In this document: one piece after another, positions 6,733-7,233 of the stretch | Position numbering within the stretch: position 1 is the stretch's first letter | Layout: each line of letters opens with the position of its first letter | NCBI GenBank assembly: GCA_017455225.1 | Contig: JAFTBL010000012.1 | Coordinates: 1 to 7,233, forward strand | Reading direction: 5' to 3' | Length of the DNA stretch: 7,233 bases | Source of the DNA: Oscillospiraceae bacterium | GTDB taxonomy: Bacteria; Bacillota_A; Clostridia; Oscillospirales; Oscillospiraceae | Program-made: the position numbers and the translations under genes | Notes under the pieces: model-generated | Seen by the model: only the letters and a program-made list of their open reading frames with translations | Database searches by the model: none | What the model was told of the DNA's origin: nothing

Positions 6733-7233
6733 ATGAAGAAGCTATGCAAGCGGGCGGCCGGCGCCCTGCTGGCGCTGGTGCTGACGCTGACCCTGCTGCC
6801 CGGCGCGGTGCAAACCGCCGAGGCGGCGACCAGCGGCAGTTGCGGCGACGATCTTACGTGGACGCTGGATGACGCCGGCACGCTGACCATCTCCGGTACG
6901 GGGAAAATGAAGGATTGGACGTATAACAACACTGCGCCATGGCACAGCAATCGCAGCAGCATCAAAAAGGTGACCATCGGCAACAGCGTGACGAGCATCG
7001 GGGACTGGGCCTTTTACTATTGCACCGGTCTGACCAGCGTGACGATCCCGGACAGCGTGACGAGCATCGGGGACCGTACCTTTTCCTACTGCAGCGGCCT
7101 GACGAGCGTGACGATCCCAGACAGCGTGACGAGCATCGGGGACCGTACCTTTTCCGATTGCAGCGGCCTGATGAACATTACGATCCCGGCCAGCGTGACG
7201 AGCATTGGATACGGTGCTTTTGAGGGTTGCAGC
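6733..7233 (+). CDS. Secreted BspA-like leucine-rich repeat protein, N-terminal part
   Basis: 167 codons are visible; the frame is open at the window end. Residues 1-31 form a signal peptide: basic KKLCKR, a hydrophobic core [15 protein letters not shown], and an A29-E30-A31 cleavage site, so the protein is exported. Residues 35-71 ([19 protein letters not shown] through APWH) are the short beta module that commonly precedes BspA-type (LRR_5) repeats in gut Firmicutes. From residue 77, 23-residue repeats of the form [23 protein letters not shown] begin; three and a near-complete fourth are visible. Start: ATG with AAAGGAG (6717-6723) 9 nt upstream. Relatives are cell-surface or secreted and implicated in adhesion, but function is not shown here. 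The C-terminus and any anchor lie outside. Confidence 0.93.
   Translation, partial: MKKLCKRAAGALLALVLTLTLLPGAVQTAEAATSGSCGDDLTWTLDDAGTLTISGTGKMKDWTYNNTAPWHSNRSSIKKVTIGNSVTSIGDWAFYYCTGLTSVTIPDSVTSIGDRTFSYCSGLTSVTIPDSVTSIGDRTFSDCSGLMNITIPASVTSIGYGAFEGCS
6961..7233 (+). repeat. Tandem 69-bp repeats encoding BspA-type leucine-rich repeats
   Basis: Units begin at 6961, 7030, 7099 and 7168 (the last is cut at 66 bp). Units two and three (7030-7098 and 7099-7167) differ at only 4 of 69 positions, while the first and last are more diverged. All four share AGCGTGACGAGCAT. The pattern fits recent duplication inside a protein repeat array. Confidence 0.93.

Noticed and set aside
6961..7233. Regular direct repeats considered as a CRISPR array
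   Set aside because: Units are contiguous without unique spacers, have a 69-bp period that preserves the reading frame, and encode leucine-rich repeats.

Overview
The window looks like chromosomal DNA from a GC-rich member of the Firmicutes, most likely a gut Clostridia/Oscillospiraceae-type bacterium. This is inferred from a T-box leader, strong AGGAGG-type ribosome sites, SigA-type promoters (TTGACA / TATAAT-like), strong G/C preference at third codon positions, and a BspA-type leucine-rich repeat surface protein. No plasmid, phage, insertion sequence or CRISPR signal was seen. The genes are mostly conserved housekeeping genes in two divergent blocks, followed by a separately promoted surface-protein gene that runs off the right edge.

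Left block, minus strand (3150 down to 1): a promoter at 3122-3150 drives ychF (translation-associated P-loop ATPase) and then a gph-like HAD phosphatase. The phosphatase ribosome site overlaps the ychF stop codon. No terminator is visible after the phosphatase. Directly downstream a new promoter (1260-1288) starts a threonine-type T-box leader (about 995-1253) with a clear T-box sequence and an intrinsic terminator, followed by thrS. The thrS gene is cut by the left edge. It lacks an N-terminal TGS domain, and at its visible end it repeats, in frame and with divergence, a stretch of its own sequence 372 bp back. This is the most unusual observation in the window: either a real internal duplication or a chimeric join.

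Right block, plus strand (3184 to 6624): an extended -10 promoter drives four tightly packed genes: a YmdB-type metallophosphoesterase, a YbaK/EbsC-type aminoacyl-tRNA deacylase, an SbcD/Mre11-like metallophosphoesterase (4-bp overlap with the gene before) and a type I L-asparaginase (start next to or just after the preceding stop). The gaps are 15 bp or less, so they are very probably one operon. The operon mixes RNA/cyclic-nucleotide phosphodiesterase, tRNA proofreading, DNA-end processing and asparagine catabolism. The SbcD-like gene has no SbcC/YhaN ATPase partner in the window.

Right edge (6632 to 7233): a strong promoter 8 bp after the asparaginase stop drives a secreted protein with a signal peptide and 23-residue BspA-type repeats. 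Two of its repeats are almost identical at DNA level.

I did not find a convincing wholly new system. The candidates worth a second look are the thrS duplication, the orphan SbcD-like gene in its odd operon, the divergent YmdB motifs, and the promoter dyad plus young repeats of the surface-protein gene.
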